Below, piece by piece: positions 34,374 through 42,303 of a stretch of 44,841 bases of DNA. This DNA comes from Ardenticatenales bacterium (lineage in GTDB: Bacteria; Chloroflexota; Anaerolineae; Epilineales; Epilineaceae). The stretch covers positions 1 through 44,841 of the forward strand of contig JADYYS010000043.1 in assembly GCA_020853525.1 (NCBI GenBank), given 5' to 3'. The notes under the pieces are model-generated. The model had not been told where the DNA came from. It was given only the letters and a program-made list of their open reading frames with translations, and did no database searches. The position numbers and the translations under genes are program-made. Each line of letters begins with the position of its first letter. Positions within the stretch are counted from its first letter, which is position 1.

Positions 34374-34757
34374 CTAGTCGCGGCCGCTACTGCCCGTGCC
34401 CGCCGCCCACATCAGCCCCAGGATCACCGCCCAGCTCACGGCGCGGATCACCATCGCCGTGATGCTCTCGCTGGCGACCGTGTCGCGCAGCGCCGTGAGG
34501 AGCGCCCCGAGCACAGCCGAGTGCGCCACGAAGGTCACCACGGCCAGCGGCATCGCCCAGGCGTGACGCCGCCAGATCAGCACGCTGGTCACCAGCAGCG
34601 ATAGAATGCCGGCACCGACGTTGTAGTACGGCAGCCATTCGATGACGGTGTAGCCCGGATCGCGGCCCAGCAACAGCACGGTGCCGCCGGCCCCGATCGC
34701 CATCGCGCCCATCAATGCCGCCAGCAGTGCGGCCCCATAGCGCAGGTAGTTCTTCAT
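34374..34757 (-). CDS. Four-helix membrane protein, unknown function
   Basis: The protein has 127 residues with four predicted helices (LLAALMGAMAIGAGGTVLLLG, YNVGAGILSLLVTSVLIW, AMPLAVVTFVAHSAVLGALL, ITAMVIRAVSWAVILGLMWAAG). No family is recognised with confidence. TAGGAG precedes the ATG by six bases. It is the last gene in a same-strand run with a small protein, a cupin and a cytochrome c'-like lipoprotein. Confidence 0.72.
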   Translation of the reverse strand: MKNYLRYGAALLAALMGAMAIGAGGTVLLLGRDPGYTVIEWLPYYNVGAGILSLLVTSVLIWRRHAWAMPLAVVTFVAHSAVLGALLTALRDTVASESITAMVIRAVSWAVILGLMWAAGTGSSGRD

Positions 34758-34857
34758 CGCCAGCTCCTAAAGTGAGGGCAAATCTCAGTCGTACGGATGC
34801 ATGCTGACAATCACATCCGCCCCCGCCGCGCACTGCGGCCGGGAGCTTCCTACGGCA

Positions 34858-34995
34858 CTACGAAAGCAGCGGCTCTTCCGCGGTCCCGTGCTCGGCCGCA
34901 GCAAGGCCCTCGCGCAGCGTCTGCCAGGTGGCCCATGCGATGGGCGCCGACGCCAGCGCCCAGAGCGTGTAAGCCGTGCCGAGGGGCGATCGCAT
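34858..34995 (-). CDS. 45-residue small protein, possibly membrane-associated
   Basis: The frame reads ATG at 34995 to TAG at 34858. AGGGAGAT stands eight bases before the ATG. Residues 6-24 (GTAYTLWALASAPIAWATW) could form one membrane helix; the tail is acidic (EHGTAEEPLLS). It sits 43 bases after the cupin stop and 100 bases before the next gene on the same strand. No family is known to me. The frame's realness rests on the ribosome site and operon position only. Confidence 0.5.
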   Translation of the reverse strand: MRSPLGTAYTLWALASAPIAWATWQTLREGLAAAEHGTAEEPLLS

Positions 34996-35038
34996 CGTGC
35001 TTATCTCCCTTGGTGCTGTACTCGCTCTTGCGGACAAC

Positions 35039-35374
35039 CTATCCGCCCGTCACCTTCGCCGCCTGCGTTCCCAGGAACGCCAGACGCGTCTCTGCGTCGA
35101 CCCCGCGCTGGGCCCCATCCGGCGCGACCACCGTCGCCCCTGGACCCACCCGGAACCGCTCGCCATCCACGGTCATCCACCCGGTGCCTTCGAGGAAGTG
35201 ATAGGCAGATGCCGGGGCAGGATGGACCGGGAGGCGCTGGCCGGCCTCCAGGCCGACGATGACCGCTCGGAACGTATCTGTCTCCAGCACCTTCTGTGGT
35301 CGTGGTCCGTCGGAAGCGAATACCACGACGTCTCTCCAGTTCGCGTACAGCGCCGCTCCCTGCATGGTGCTCAT
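35039..35374 (-). CDS. Small cupin-domain protein
   Basis: This 111-residue single-domain cupin shows DTFRAVIVGLEAGQRLPVHPAPASAYHFLEGTGWMTVDGERFRVGPGATVVAPDGAQRGVDA. The beta-barrel pattern and the H-x-x-x-x-x-Y-H-F-L-E first motif are present, but the usual second histidine motif is weak, so a metal site may be incomplete. The ATG at 35374 has GGAG about 11 bases upstream; an ATG three codons later is an alternative. The cytochrome c'-like gene ends 14 bases upstream, so co-transcription is very likely. Confidence 0.8.
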   Translation of the reverse strand: MSTMQGAALYANWRDVVVFASDGPRPQKVLETDTFRAVIVGLEAGQRLPVHPAPASAYHFLEGTGWMTVDGERFRVGPGATVVAPDGAQRGVDAETRLAFLGTQAAKVTGG

Positions 35375-35388
35375 AGCGTGGTTAGCTC

Positions 35389-35853
35389 CTATTTGTCCGC
35401 TCGATCCGCGAGACGGTCCCGAAACGCCGTGTGGCATGCCACACACTCGCGCTGCAGTTGCGCGTTCAGCGTGAGCACTTCCGGCAAGTCCTGGCCCTTG
35501 GCTGCCTCGGACAGCGCCAGCCCGGTGGCGTGCACGCGCTGATCGCCCTTGACGAATTCGGCGAAGTCGGGTCCAAGAGCCTGCTGGATCAGCGTTCGGT
35601 CCGCGTCGGAGACATTCGGATGGTTGGCGATCGAGTCAGCCGCAGCCGCAATGGCGTCGAAGTCCTCCGCCCATAGTCCGGCGTTGAGGCGACCCGACTC
35701 CTCGCCGAGCGTCACCATGATCTCCTTCAAGTCCGGCCGCGCTTCGTTCTGTGATGCGGGAGGCTGTTCATCCGTCCCTTCGGGAGCGCTGCATCCGACC
35801 AGCGCGAAGGAAACGCACATGACCAGCGCAATCTGAGCCATCCTGCAAGGCAT
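35389..35853 (-). CDS. Cytochrome c'-like lipoprotein
   Basis: The 154-residue protein has a lipoprotein signal (ALVGC, lipidated cysteine C21) and a single heme-c site near the C-terminus, C137-V-A-C140-H141. The position of the heme motif at the end of a four-helix bundle (VKGDQRVHATGLALSEAAKGQDLPEVLTLNAQLQRECVACH) fits the cytochrome c' family. Those proteins bind NO or CO, or carry electrons, in the periplasm or on the outer face of the membrane. GGAG precedes the ATG by eight bases. It heads a run of four genes and could accept electrons from the downstream PQQ-type dehydrogenase; that link is inference. Confidence 0.87.
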   Translation of the reverse strand: MPCRMAQIALVMCVSFALVGCSAPEGTDEQPPASQNEARPDLKEIMVTLGEESGRLNAGLWAEDFDAIAAAADSIANHPNVSDADRTLIQQALGPDFAEFVKGDQRVHATGLALSEAAKGQDLPEVLTLNAQLQRECVACHTAFRDRLADRADK

Positions 35854-36115
35854 GTCGTGCTCCGCTCCTCTGTTGCTTGTTGCTGAACCGGCTACCGGTA
35901 GCGCTCGGACAGCCGCTCCAACGCCAAGACGCGCTGGTGGCAGGCGATGCCGTGCTCCATCAGCGGGTGTATCATGGTTTTACGCTATGCCCTTTCGGGC
36001 CTGGGCGCAAACTCGACGGCGCCAGCGGCCGGCCATGCCAGCCAGGGCCACGGCCGAGTCCGGGCCGCTCAGATAAACAAGTGGCACCTCACACACCCCA
36101 AGAGGAGCTTGTGTC

Positions 36116-36442
36116 ATGTTATCCATCGCACTACATGACAACGTGGTTTTTCATGACAAGGATCCAAACGCTGAACCTCTTTTCGTCGACAAGACGGGCC
36201 GCATCTTGCGATTTTCACTGAAGGCCGGCCAGTCGGTGCAAGAGCACGTGTCCCCACACTCGCCAGTGTATATCGTAGTTCTTGAGGGAGTCGGGGTGTT
36301 TTCGGGTGGCGATAAGCAGGAGCAACGCAGTGGCCCTGGCACGCTGTTTGTCATCGCTGCGGGGGAAGCACACGCAATTCGGGCGGAAGATGAGGAGTTG
36401 GTCTTCCTGGCATTTCTACACGGTGTCCCTGGAGCGCGGTAA
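36116..36442 (+). CDS. Cupin-domain protein, less GC-rich than neighbours
   Basis: The 108-residue cupin has candidate metal ligands H44 and H48 in EHVSPHSPVYIVVLEG, and H86 in AAGEAHAIRA, so a metal site is plausible. AGGAG lies about eight bases before the ATG. Codon use is much richer in A and T than in surrounding genes (TTTTCGT, TTATCC), which suggests acquisition from another genome. The 262-base gap before it (35854-36115) contains no gene that I can support. Confidence 0.83.
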   Translation: MLSIALHDNVVFHDKDPNAEPLFVDKTGRILRFSLKAGQSVQEHVSPHSPVYIVVLEGVGVFSGGDKQEQRSGPGTLFVIAAGEAHAIRAEDEELVFLAFLHGVPGAR

Positions 36443-36641
36443 CACAAGGAGTTTCGCGCCCAGCCCGTGCGTGCACTCGCCGGCACTGCGTTTCGATGCG
36501 CCGTGTCTGATGCCCACCGTTGGACTGGAGTTGACCCGCTGTCGTGAGCAGGTCAGCCCGCTGCGCCGTACACCAGCAGGCGCGTGCCGACGCCCGCAGT
36601 AGCGTATGAAGCGCATCGCCATCCCCCCGGAGGAAGCACCA

Positions 36642-37283
36642 ATGCCCGTCCGTGTCGACCTGAACATCTCCCTCGACGGCTTCGCGACGACGACGGACCA
36701 GACCCCCGAGGAACCCTTTGGTCAGGACTGGGGCCGCCTCGTCGAGCACTACGCCGCCACCCGTACGATCCGGGAGCGCGTGCTGCACGACGCGTCCGGC
36801 GAGGGCACGACCGGCATCGACGACGACTACGCGGCGGCGTACTTCGCCGACGTCGGGGCGGAGATCATGGGCGCCGGCATGTTCGGGCTGCACACCTATC
36901 CCGACGATCCCGACTGGCGCGGCTGGTGGGGCGACGAGCCGCCGTTCCGGGTCCCGGTGTTCGTCCTCACCCACACCCCGCGCCCGACGATCGAGATGGC
37001 GGGCGGCACGACCTTCCACTTCCTCTCCGCAACGCCCGCCGAAGCGCTCGACAAAGCGCTGGCCGTTGCGGGAGGCAAGGACGTACGGATCGGCGGCGGG
37101 CCGACCGTGGTCCGCCAATTCCTCAAGGCCGGTCTCGTCGACCAGCTCCACGTCGCCATCGCGCCCATCCTGCTCGGCCGCGGCATCCGGCTGTGGGACG
37201 ACCTGCGCGGCCTGGAGTCCGGCTACCGGGTGACCGTAGAGGCCGCACCGAGCGGCACGACGCACCTGACGTTTCGGCGCTGA
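36642..37283 (+). CDS. Dihydrofolate reductase/RibD-C family reductase
   Basis: The protein has 213 residues. It opens with VRVDLNISLDGFATT and has the NADPH-binding C-terminal pattern GGKDVRIGGGPTVVRQFLKAGLVDQLHVAIAPILLGRGIRLWDDL typical of the RibD C-terminal domain. Members reduce pyrimidine, pterin or related substrates; the specific substrate here is unknown. GGAGGA precedes the ATG at 36642 by eight bases. An ATG at 36606 would add twelve residues and lacks a ribosome site. The gap 36443-36641 shows no other gene. A 22-bp tandem array follows the stop after 77 bases. Confidence 0.88.
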   Translation: MPVRVDLNISLDGFATTTDQTPEEPFGQDWGRLVEHYAATRTIRERVLHDASGEGTTGIDDDYAAAYFADVGAEIMGAGMFGLHTYPDDPDWRGWWGDEPPFRVPVFVLTHTPRPTIEMAGGTTFHFLSATPAEALDKALAVAGGKDVRIGGGPTVVRQFLKAGLVDQLHVAIAPILLGRGIRLWDDLRGLESGYRVTVEAAPSGTTHLTFRR

Positions 37284-37358
37284 CGCCCCGGATCGCGCCC
37301 CGGCGCGGCCGACGTCCGGACGACGACCCCGCCTTCGTCCCGCCGATACGAGCAATCG

Positions 37359-37508
37359 TTTCTTCAAGGAGCGCGGGCCCGTCCTTCAAGAGTCGGGGCG
37401 CGGTTCTTCAAGAAGCGCGACTCGTCTCTTCAAGAAACGCGGGCCCGTTCTTCAAGAAGCCCGGCACGGTTCTTCAAGAAACGCGCGAACGGCTTCTCAA
37501 GCCCGAAC
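37359..37508. repeat. 22-bp tandem array, about seven units, with palindromic TTCTTCAAGAA cores
   Basis: CTTCAAG cores start at 37362, 37384, 37406, 37428, 37450 and 37472, exactly 22 bases apart; a degenerate seventh follows at about 37494. The better units read CTTCAAGAARCGCGGGCCCG. The core TTCTTCAAGAA is a palindrome around one base. The period is not a multiple of three, and unit sequences differ outside the core, so it is not coding and not CRISPR. It lies between convergent genes ending at 37283 and 37509. Confidence 0.9.
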
Positions 37509-37865
37509 TCAGACCGCCGGCGGCATCTCCCCGCCCGCGCCGTTCGACGAACCGCCGCTCCCGCCGTTGCGCCGCCCCTCCGGCGCCGCCAGCGCCCGCC
37601 CCGCCTCGCGCTCGAGCTCGACACGGCGCTCGGCCATCGCCCGGAGCGCCGCGTCGCGGGCAGCAGCCAAGCGGCCGGCAAATCCCTGCGCCTCGCGCGC
37701 CGCGGCGGGGGCGCCGGGCGGCGGGGGCGGGAGGAGGCGCTGCGGCAGGTCGCGCCAGCCGACGCCGTTGCGCTGCATCCAGGTCGCCAGCGCGTAGCCT
37801 GCCGCCGCGCCCACCAGGAGCGTGCCGAGCCGGCTGCCGGAGCGCGCACGGGGAAGTGTTGCCAT
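37509..37865 (-). CDS. Small single-helix membrane protein, unknown function
   Basis: This 118-residue protein has one N-terminal helix (RLGTLLVGAAAGYALATWM) followed by a Pro-rich hinge and an Ala/Arg/Glu helix that may coil (GFAGRLAAARDAALRAMAERRVELEREAGRALA). The pattern resembles YtxH-like proteins, but no family can be named. AAGGG lies about 11 bases before the ATG. It follows a second single-helix protein by 29 bases and is probably in the same operon. Confidence 0.65.
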   Translation of the reverse strand: MATLPRARSGSRLGTLLVGAAAGYALATWMQRNGVGWRDLPQRLLPPPPPGAPAAAREAQGFAGRLAAARDAALRAMAERRVELEREAGRALAAPEGRRNGGSGGSSNGAGGEMPPAV

Positions 37866-37894
37866 CGTCGCCGCCCTTCGGGGGTGTGCGGCCG

Positions 37895-38236
37895 TCACCC
37901 GCGGCCGCGGAAGAAGCGTCCGATCCCAAGCCCGCGCCCGCCCGTCGCCGACGCGTCGCCCGGATTGGCGGCCGGCTTGGCCGCCGGCGACGCCGGCCGC
38001 CGGGCGGGCAGCGGCATCGAGCGAATGCGCTCGCTCATGAACGACGACGTGTCGCGCACCGTCGCCACGGTCTCGAGCGCGGAGTCCAGGACGGGCTGCG
38101 CGTCGCGCTTGAGCGCCCGGCCGAGGCGATAGAGCTGCCACGCGACGAGCGCGCCGAACACGCAGCTCAGCGTGAACGTGAGCGCCGCCAGGATGATGAG
38201 GATGTCGCGCATCACGGCATGCCAGCTGGCGTCCAT
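37895..38236 (-). CDS. Single-helix membrane protein, DUF948-like
   Basis: This 113-residue protein has an N-terminal helix (ILIILAALTFTLSCVFGALVAW), then an amphipathic segment (QLYRLGRALKRDAQPVLDSALETVATVRDTSSFM) recalling DUF948/YtxH-type cell-envelope stress proteins, and a disordered Pro/Ala/Gly tail. AGAGG stands just before the ATG at 38236. Frame extension upstream to 38305 is possible but has no ribosome site. Confidence 0.65.
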   Translation of the reverse strand: MDASWHAVMRDILIILAALTFTLSCVFGALVAWQLYRLGRALKRDAQPVLDSALETVATVRDTSSFMSERIRSMPLPARRPASPAAKPAANPGDASATGGRGLGIGRFFRGRG

Positions 38237-38314
38237 GGCCTCTTCCCTCTGCCTTCGCGGGGGCGGCGATTGTAGCACGTGGCGGACGACGGTGGCGGAA
38301 CCCAACCCCCATCC

Positions 38315-38611
38315 CTACCCCCGCTCCCCGCGCCCCCCACCCCGCCATCGCCACAACGCCATCGCCACCCACGCGCCCGCGACGCCATGGATCAAGTGCA
38401 CGCCGCCCAGCCGCCCACCGTGGCTTTCGATCAGGCGCGCGAAGAGCTCGCCGACGACAAAGCCGGCTCCCGCGATCCAGATGGCGGCCGCGAAGCCCCG
38501 CGTCGTCCGGCCGAAGAGCGTGTGGAAGAGGCTGCCGGAAAGGGCGATGACGAGCAGCGCCAGCGCTAGGCCGGGCGGCAGCCCGCGCACCGCCGCGGCC
38601 ACGTCGCTCAC
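38315..38611 (-). CDS. 98-residue membrane protein coupled to mnmA, unknown function
   Basis: Three hydrophobic helices are visible (LALALLVIALSGSLFHTLFG, AAAIWIAGAGFVVGELFARLI, LIHGVAGAWVAMALWRW). The start is a GTG at 38611 that overlaps the TGA of mnmA (GTGA), implying coupled translation. No family is recognised. The frame continues upstream inside mnmA, but that part is the shadow of mnmA. Confidence 0.65.
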   Translation of the reverse strand: MSDVAAAVRGLPPGLALALLVIALSGSLFHTLFGRTTRGFAAAIWIAGAGFVVGELFARLIESHGGRLGGVHLIHGVAGAWVAMALWRWRGGGRGERG

Positions 38612-39693
38612 GCGGCCGCCGCTATCGTGCCGCCGCCGAGCACGACGGTGTCGTCTTCCCGCCACGCCACCAGCCCTTGGCCGGGCGCCGGAGCGCGCAC
38701 GGGCGCGTCGAACCGGACGGCGGCGCCGCCGTCCGGCAGCGGCGTCAACGTGGCCGCCGCGGCCTTGGCGCGGTAGCGCACCTGGGCGGTCACGCGCACC
38801 GGACCGTCGGGCGCCGCACCGCCGCTGTAGTGCATCCCACGGACGATCACGTCGTTCGTCCCCAGCGCCTCCGCCGGCCCGACGACGAGCGCATTGCCGA
38901 CCGCATCGCGCCGGACGACGAACACGGGCTCGCCGGTGGCCACCCCAAGCCCGCGGCGCTGACCGATCGTGTAGCGCGGCAACCCGGCATGCGTGCCGAG
39001 CCGGCGGCCGGCCAGATCGACGATCGCCCCGGGCACCATCGCGGCGGCGGGCAGGTGGCGGCCGAGGAAGCCGGCCGCGCCGTCGGGCGCGGTCCAGCAC
39101 AGATCGACCGAGTCCGGGCGGTGGGCGACGAGCAGCCCGAGACGCTCCGCCGTCGCGCGGACTTCGGTCTTCCGCATCGCGCCCAGCGGGAAGCACGCCC
39201 GCGCCAGCTGCGCCTGATCAAGCGCGTGCAGCACATAGGACTGGTCCTTGGCGGCGTCGACGCCGCGGAGGAGCTCGACGGTGCCGTCCGGCGCACGGCG
39301 CGTGCGCGCATAGTGGCCCGTGGCCAGCGCGTCCGCACCGAGCGCGACCGCTTGGTCGAGCAGAAGGCCGAACCGCACCCGGCGGTTGCAGTTGAAGCAC
39401 GGGTTGGGTGTTTCGCCGGCCGCCGCGGCGGCCAGCCATGCGTCGACCACCGCCGCCTTGAACGCATCGCGGACGTCGATGACCGAGAACGGGATGCCGA
39501 TCCGATCCGCCACCGCCCGGGCGTCGTCCACGGCGCCCAGCGTGCAACAGCGGTTCGCGGCTTGCGGTGCGTCGGGCTCGGCCCACAGCCGGAGCATGAT
39601 CCCAAACACACGGTGCCCGGCCGCCGCCATGAGCGCCGCCGCCACGGAGCTGTCGACGCCGCCGCTCATGGCGACGGCGACCGTGGCGCTCAC
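38608..39693 (-). CDS. mnmA: tRNA-specific 2-thiouridylase
   Basis: This 361-residue enzyme thiolates uridine 34 of Lys, Glu and Gln tRNAs in the cytoplasm. The ATP-binding PP-loop SGGVDSS is at 10-16. The catalytic cysteines match the family: C102 in NPCFNCNRRVRF (nucleophile) and C199 in DSVDLCW (persulfide carrier). GHYAR, KDQSYVL and RYTIGQRRGL are present. The start is GTG at 39693, overlapping the TGA of the RodZ-like gene (GTGA); 14 extra codons upstream lie inside that gene. The C-terminal beta domain is complete. Confidence 0.95.
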   Translation of the reverse strand: MSATVAVAMSGGVDSSVAAALMAAAGHRVFGIMLRLWAEPDAPQAANRCCTLGAVDDARAVADRIGIPFSVIDVRDAFKAAVVDAWLAAAAAGETPNPCFNCNRRVRFGLLLDQAVALGADALATGHYARTRRAPDGTVELLRGVDAAKDQSYVLHALDQAQLARACFPLGAMRKTEVRATAERLGLLVAHRPDSVDLCWTAPDGAAGFLGRHLPAAAMVPGAIVDLAGRRLGTHAGLPRYTIGQRRGLGVATGEPVFVVRRDAVGNALVVGPAEALGTNDVIVRGMHYSGGAAPDGPVRVTAQVRYRAKAAAATLTPLPDGGAAVRFDAPVRAPAPGQGLVAWREDDTVVLGGGTIAAAA

Positions 39694-40610
39694 AACTCCT
39701 GCTGGACGATCGTCCCGTCCGCCGCGAGCCGCCACTGCAGCTCCTTGACGTCGCCCTTGTCGCCCAATGAGCCCGCGTCGCGGCCGTTGAGCGAGACCCG
39801 CGTGCCGCCGGCGTTGCCGGTGCGAAGGCGCACGAGCGACCGCGCCTCGAAACGCAGCGGCGTGGCGCCCGGCTTGAGGAAGGTGTAGAACGCGGGCTTG
39901 GCATCGTCGTCCAGGTAGACCGACAGCCAGGCATCCTCGACTGCCTCGATCTGGATGACGAGGCCGAGCGTCGTTGTCGCCGATTTCGTCGCGGCCACGG
40001 TCGGCTGCGGGACGGTGGTCCCGCCGAGGGCTGCCACCGCCGTCCCGCCGTTACCCGCTGCGGTCGGCGACGTCTCAGCGGCCGCGCCGGCAGCGCGCGT
40101 CGCCGACGTCGTCGTGCCGCCGAGCTGCCGCGTGGCGATCGGCGTTGCCGCGGCCGGTGCGGCCTCGGTGCTCGTCGGGACGACGGAGGGCGCGGCATCC
40201 CCGTCGGCAGCCAGCCGCCGGACCACCGGCCCGAGCTGCGTCACGACCATCCAGCCGAACAGGCCGGCCGCGACGAGGAACACGACGCCGGAAAGGACGG
40301 TCTCGAAGCTCAGCCTCGGCTGCCGGATCAGCGGCCGGCTCATGAGCTGCGGCTCCGGCAGGCGCGCCTCATTCGGGCGCTCCTTGGCGTACATCCGCAT
40401 AACGGTCGAGGCGCTGAGGCCGAGGGCACGCGCGTACATCTTGACCAAGCCGCGCGTGTAGACGCCCGGCGGCAAGCTGTCCCACTCGCCGAACTCGATC
40501 GCACGGAGGTACTTGGCCCGGATCCGCGTCTGGGCCTCGATGTCCGCGTAGCTGAGCCCGCTCTCTTCGCGCTGGCGCTGCAGGTAGGCCCCCAGCTCCG
40601 ACAAGCTCAT
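39690..40610 (-). CDS. RodZ-like helix-turn-helix membrane protein
   Basis: The 306-residue protein has a cytoplasmic Xre/RodZ-type helix-turn-helix (1-75: LGAYLQRQREESGLSYADIEAQTRI ... GVYTRGLVKMYARALGL), one transmembrane helix at about 105-125 and a Thr/Ala/Pro-rich linker. It ends in a C-terminal DUF4115-like beta domain (LVIQIEAVEDAWLSVYLDD ... LRFEARSLVRLRTGNAGGTRVSLNGRDAG). RodZ links MreB filaments to the elongation machinery; no mreB is in the window. AAAGGCGG precedes the ATG. It is coupled by GTGA to mnmA. Confidence 0.87.
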   Translation of the reverse strand: MSLSELGAYLQRQREESGLSYADIEAQTRIRAKYLRAIEFGEWDSLPPGVYTRGLVKMYARALGLSASTVMRMYAKERPNEARLPEPQLMSRPLIRQPRLSFETVLSGVVFLVAAGLFGWMVVTQLGPVVRRLAADGDAAPSVVPTSTEAAPAAATPIATRQLGGTTTSATRAAGAAAETSPTAAGNGGTAVAALGGTTVPQPTVAATKSATTTLGLVIQIEAVEDAWLSVYLDDDAKPAFYTFLKPGATPLRFEARSLVRLRTGNAGGTRVSLNGRDAGSLGDKGDVKELQWRLAADGTIVQQEL

Positions 40611-40736
40611 CCCGACCGCCTTTCCAAGAACTGCACCCCGGAAACGTGCCCAACGAACACCTCGGGCAGCACCCGGGTCTCGATCCCAGTATCGCCGGTG
40701 GCGGCGACGCGGTCAATCATAGGGATGCGGCCAAAG

Positions 40737-40765
40737 AAAGGGGCGGACACGAGGTCCGCCCCTTT
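40737..40765 (-). terminator. Intrinsic terminator of the rplJL operon
   Basis: Arms AAAGGGGCGGAC (40737-40748) and GTCCGCCCCTTT (40754-40765) form a 12-bp stem with a five-base loop. On the minus strand the stem is followed by CTTTGG, so with the arm end the tail reads TTTCTTT. It lies about 150 bases after the rplL stop. The remainder of 40611-40911 shows no gene. Confidence 0.85.
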
Positions 40766-40911
40766 CCGAATGGTCTTCGGAACCTTCTGCCGGAACTGCA
40801 TCCGCGCGACGGGCTTCGCCACCCGGTGCGCTCGGCACGTCCGGCCCCGGCCCGACCCGCGTGAACCTGCCGTTCGCGAGGACACGTTCCTCCGACGAAC
40901 GGAAACGCCAA

Positions 40912-41301
40912 CTACTTGACCGAGACCTTGGCCCCGGCCTCCTGCAGCGACTTCGCTCCGGCCTCCGCAGCCTCCTTGGCCACGCCCGTCATGACCGCCG
41001 TCGGGGCGGCCTCGACAACGTCCTTGGCTTCCTTCAGGCCGAGCGCCGGGTTGAGCTCGCGGACCGCCTTGATGACCTTGATCTTCTCGGCGCCGGCGTC
41101 CTCGAGGACGAGGTCGAACTCGGTCTGCTCTTCCACGGGCTCGGCCGATCCGCCGCCGCCGCCCATCGGCATCGCCGCCATCGCCATCGGCGCGGCGGCG
41201 CTCACGCCCCATGCCTCCTCGAGCTGCTTCACGAGGTCGGCGGCCTCGGACAGGGTCAGGCCGTCCAACTGTTCCTTGATCTTCGCCAGCTTATCCGACA
41301 T
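40912..41301 (-). CDS. rplL: Ribosomal protein L7/L12
   Basis: The 129-residue acidic stalk protein has the N-terminal dimerisation part ([30 protein letters not shown]), an Ala/Met/Gly hinge ([13 protein letters not shown]) and the C-terminal domain ([40 protein letters not shown]) that recruits translation factors. GAGGAG precedes the ATG at 41301 by about eight bases. It follows rplJ by 135 bases. Confidence 0.97.
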   Translation of the reverse strand: MSDKLAKIKEQLDGLTLSEAADLVKQLEEAWGVSAAAPMAMAAMPMGGGGGSAEPVEEQTEFDLVLEDAGAEKIKVIKAVRELNPALGLKEAKDVVEAAPTAVMTGVAKEAAEAGAKSLQEAGAKVSVK

Positions 41302-41328
41302 GTCGGTCTCTCCTCGTTTCATCGGCTG

Positions 41329-41385
41329 GGTGGCCGCGCGTGCGGCCACCGGGTTGTTGGGTGAACGGATTGTTGGGTGAACGGA
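41329..41385. repeat. Hairpin and exact 16-bp tandem duplication between rplJ and rplL
   Basis: GGTGGCCGC / GCGGCCACC (41329-41350) form a 9-bp stem with a four-base loop. Next to it TTGTTGGGTGAACGGA occurs twice in exact tandem (41354-41385). The hairpin could modulate the L10 to L7/L12 ratio or be a processing site. Confidence 0.7.
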
Positions 41386-41436
41386 CAGAACATGCGCTTG
41401 GCGATCGACCCGTGGCCGATCCGCCGTTGCGGTCGA

Positions 41437-41973
41437 TCAGGCAGCCGCTTCGTCGCCCTTGCGGACGCGCGCCTGCACCACGCCGGCGATGTCGCGCATC
41501 GGCGCGGACACGACGGTGACGAGCGAACGCGCCGGGCCGCTGATGACGCCGAGCAGCATCGAGCGCAGCTCGTTGCGCGTCGGGAGTTCGGACAGTGCCT
41601 TGACGCCGGTGGCGCCCATCTCCTGCCCTTCCATCACGACGCCGCGCATCTTCAGGATCTGGCTCTTCTTTTCGAAGTCGAGCAGCGTCTTGGCCGGCGC
41701 GGACAACGCGCCGCGCAGCACGGCCACAGCCGTCGGTCCGGTCAACAACGCCTCGGACGGGGCGCTGAGTCCGGCCGCCTCGAACGCGCGCTTGCACAGC
41801 GTGTTCTTGATGACGAAGAACGACGCATCGTCCTTGCGCAGCAACCCGCGCAGCTGGCCGAGCTGAGCGACGCTCAACCCGCGGTAGTCCGTGACGACGA
41901 TCGCCGCGGCGCCCTTCAGCTCCTCGGCCATCTTCTGGACGATGACTTCCTTGCGATCCATGGTCAATGGCAA
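41437..41973 (-). CDS. rplJ: Ribosomal protein L10, TTG start likely
   Basis: The 178-residue stalk-base protein anchors L7/L12 and represses its own operon. Family features: MAEELKGAAAIVVTDYRGLSVAQLGQLRGLLR, VIKNTLCKRAFEAAGL, LTGPTAVAVL and the C-terminal helix VQARVRKGDEAAA. The strong site AAGGAGGT (41981-41988) lies seven bases before a TTG at 41973 (LPLTMDRKE). The first ATG (41961) is 19 bases from that site, so TTG is the better start. Confidence 0.93.
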   Translation of the reverse strand: MPLTMDRKEVIVQKMAEELKGAAAIVVTDYRGLSVAQLGQLRGLLRKDDASFFVIKNTLCKRAFEAAGLSAPSEALLTGPTAVAVLRGALSAPAKTLLDFEKKSQILKMRGVVMEGQEMGATGVKALSELPTRNELRSMLLGVISGPARSLVTVVSAPMRDIAGVVQARVRKGDEAAA

Positions 41974-42057
41974 GTTCGGTACCTCCTTTCGAAGAGGTTC
42001 GCAGCAATGCTTGGGCGGACGTCGAAACCTTGCGGCACCGTCGCCGCCCCACGGAAA

Positions 42058-42215
42058 CGCCCCCGCGGCCGGAGGCACACGGGGGCGCATGTTGACCGAT
42101 CGTACGGATACGAGGGCCAGAATGAGCACATTCGTGAGCGTGCCTCGGCAGGCCCCGACCATGCGGTCGGGATTACGCGCCCCGAAGGGCGCACCTACGG
42201 TCTTCAGCCGCGATC
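42058..42215 (-). ncRNA. L10 leader with attenuator-like hairpin
   Basis: On the minus strand, GAAGACCGTAGGTGCGCC, a short hairpin, GTAATCCC, a second hairpin and CCTGCCGAGGCA (about 42207 down to 42141) match the conserved L10-binding leader upstream of rplJ in many bacteria. A GC-rich stem CGCCCCCG/CGGGGGCG follows at 42058-42087, ending in GTTTCC, and could act as an attenuator. Excess L10-L7/L12 is expected to bind and repress. Confidence 0.8.
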
Positions 42216-42303
42216 GAACAGCGAACGTGGGTCCGTCGAGCAGACCCGGATACGGTTGTCCGTCCGGCCGCGCCCCGTCCAACGGACGTCGCACGGCCCG
42301 GCG

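Noticed and set aside
37359-37508. CRISPR array
   Set aside because: The 22-base units are directly abutting, without unique spacers, and there are no cas genes.
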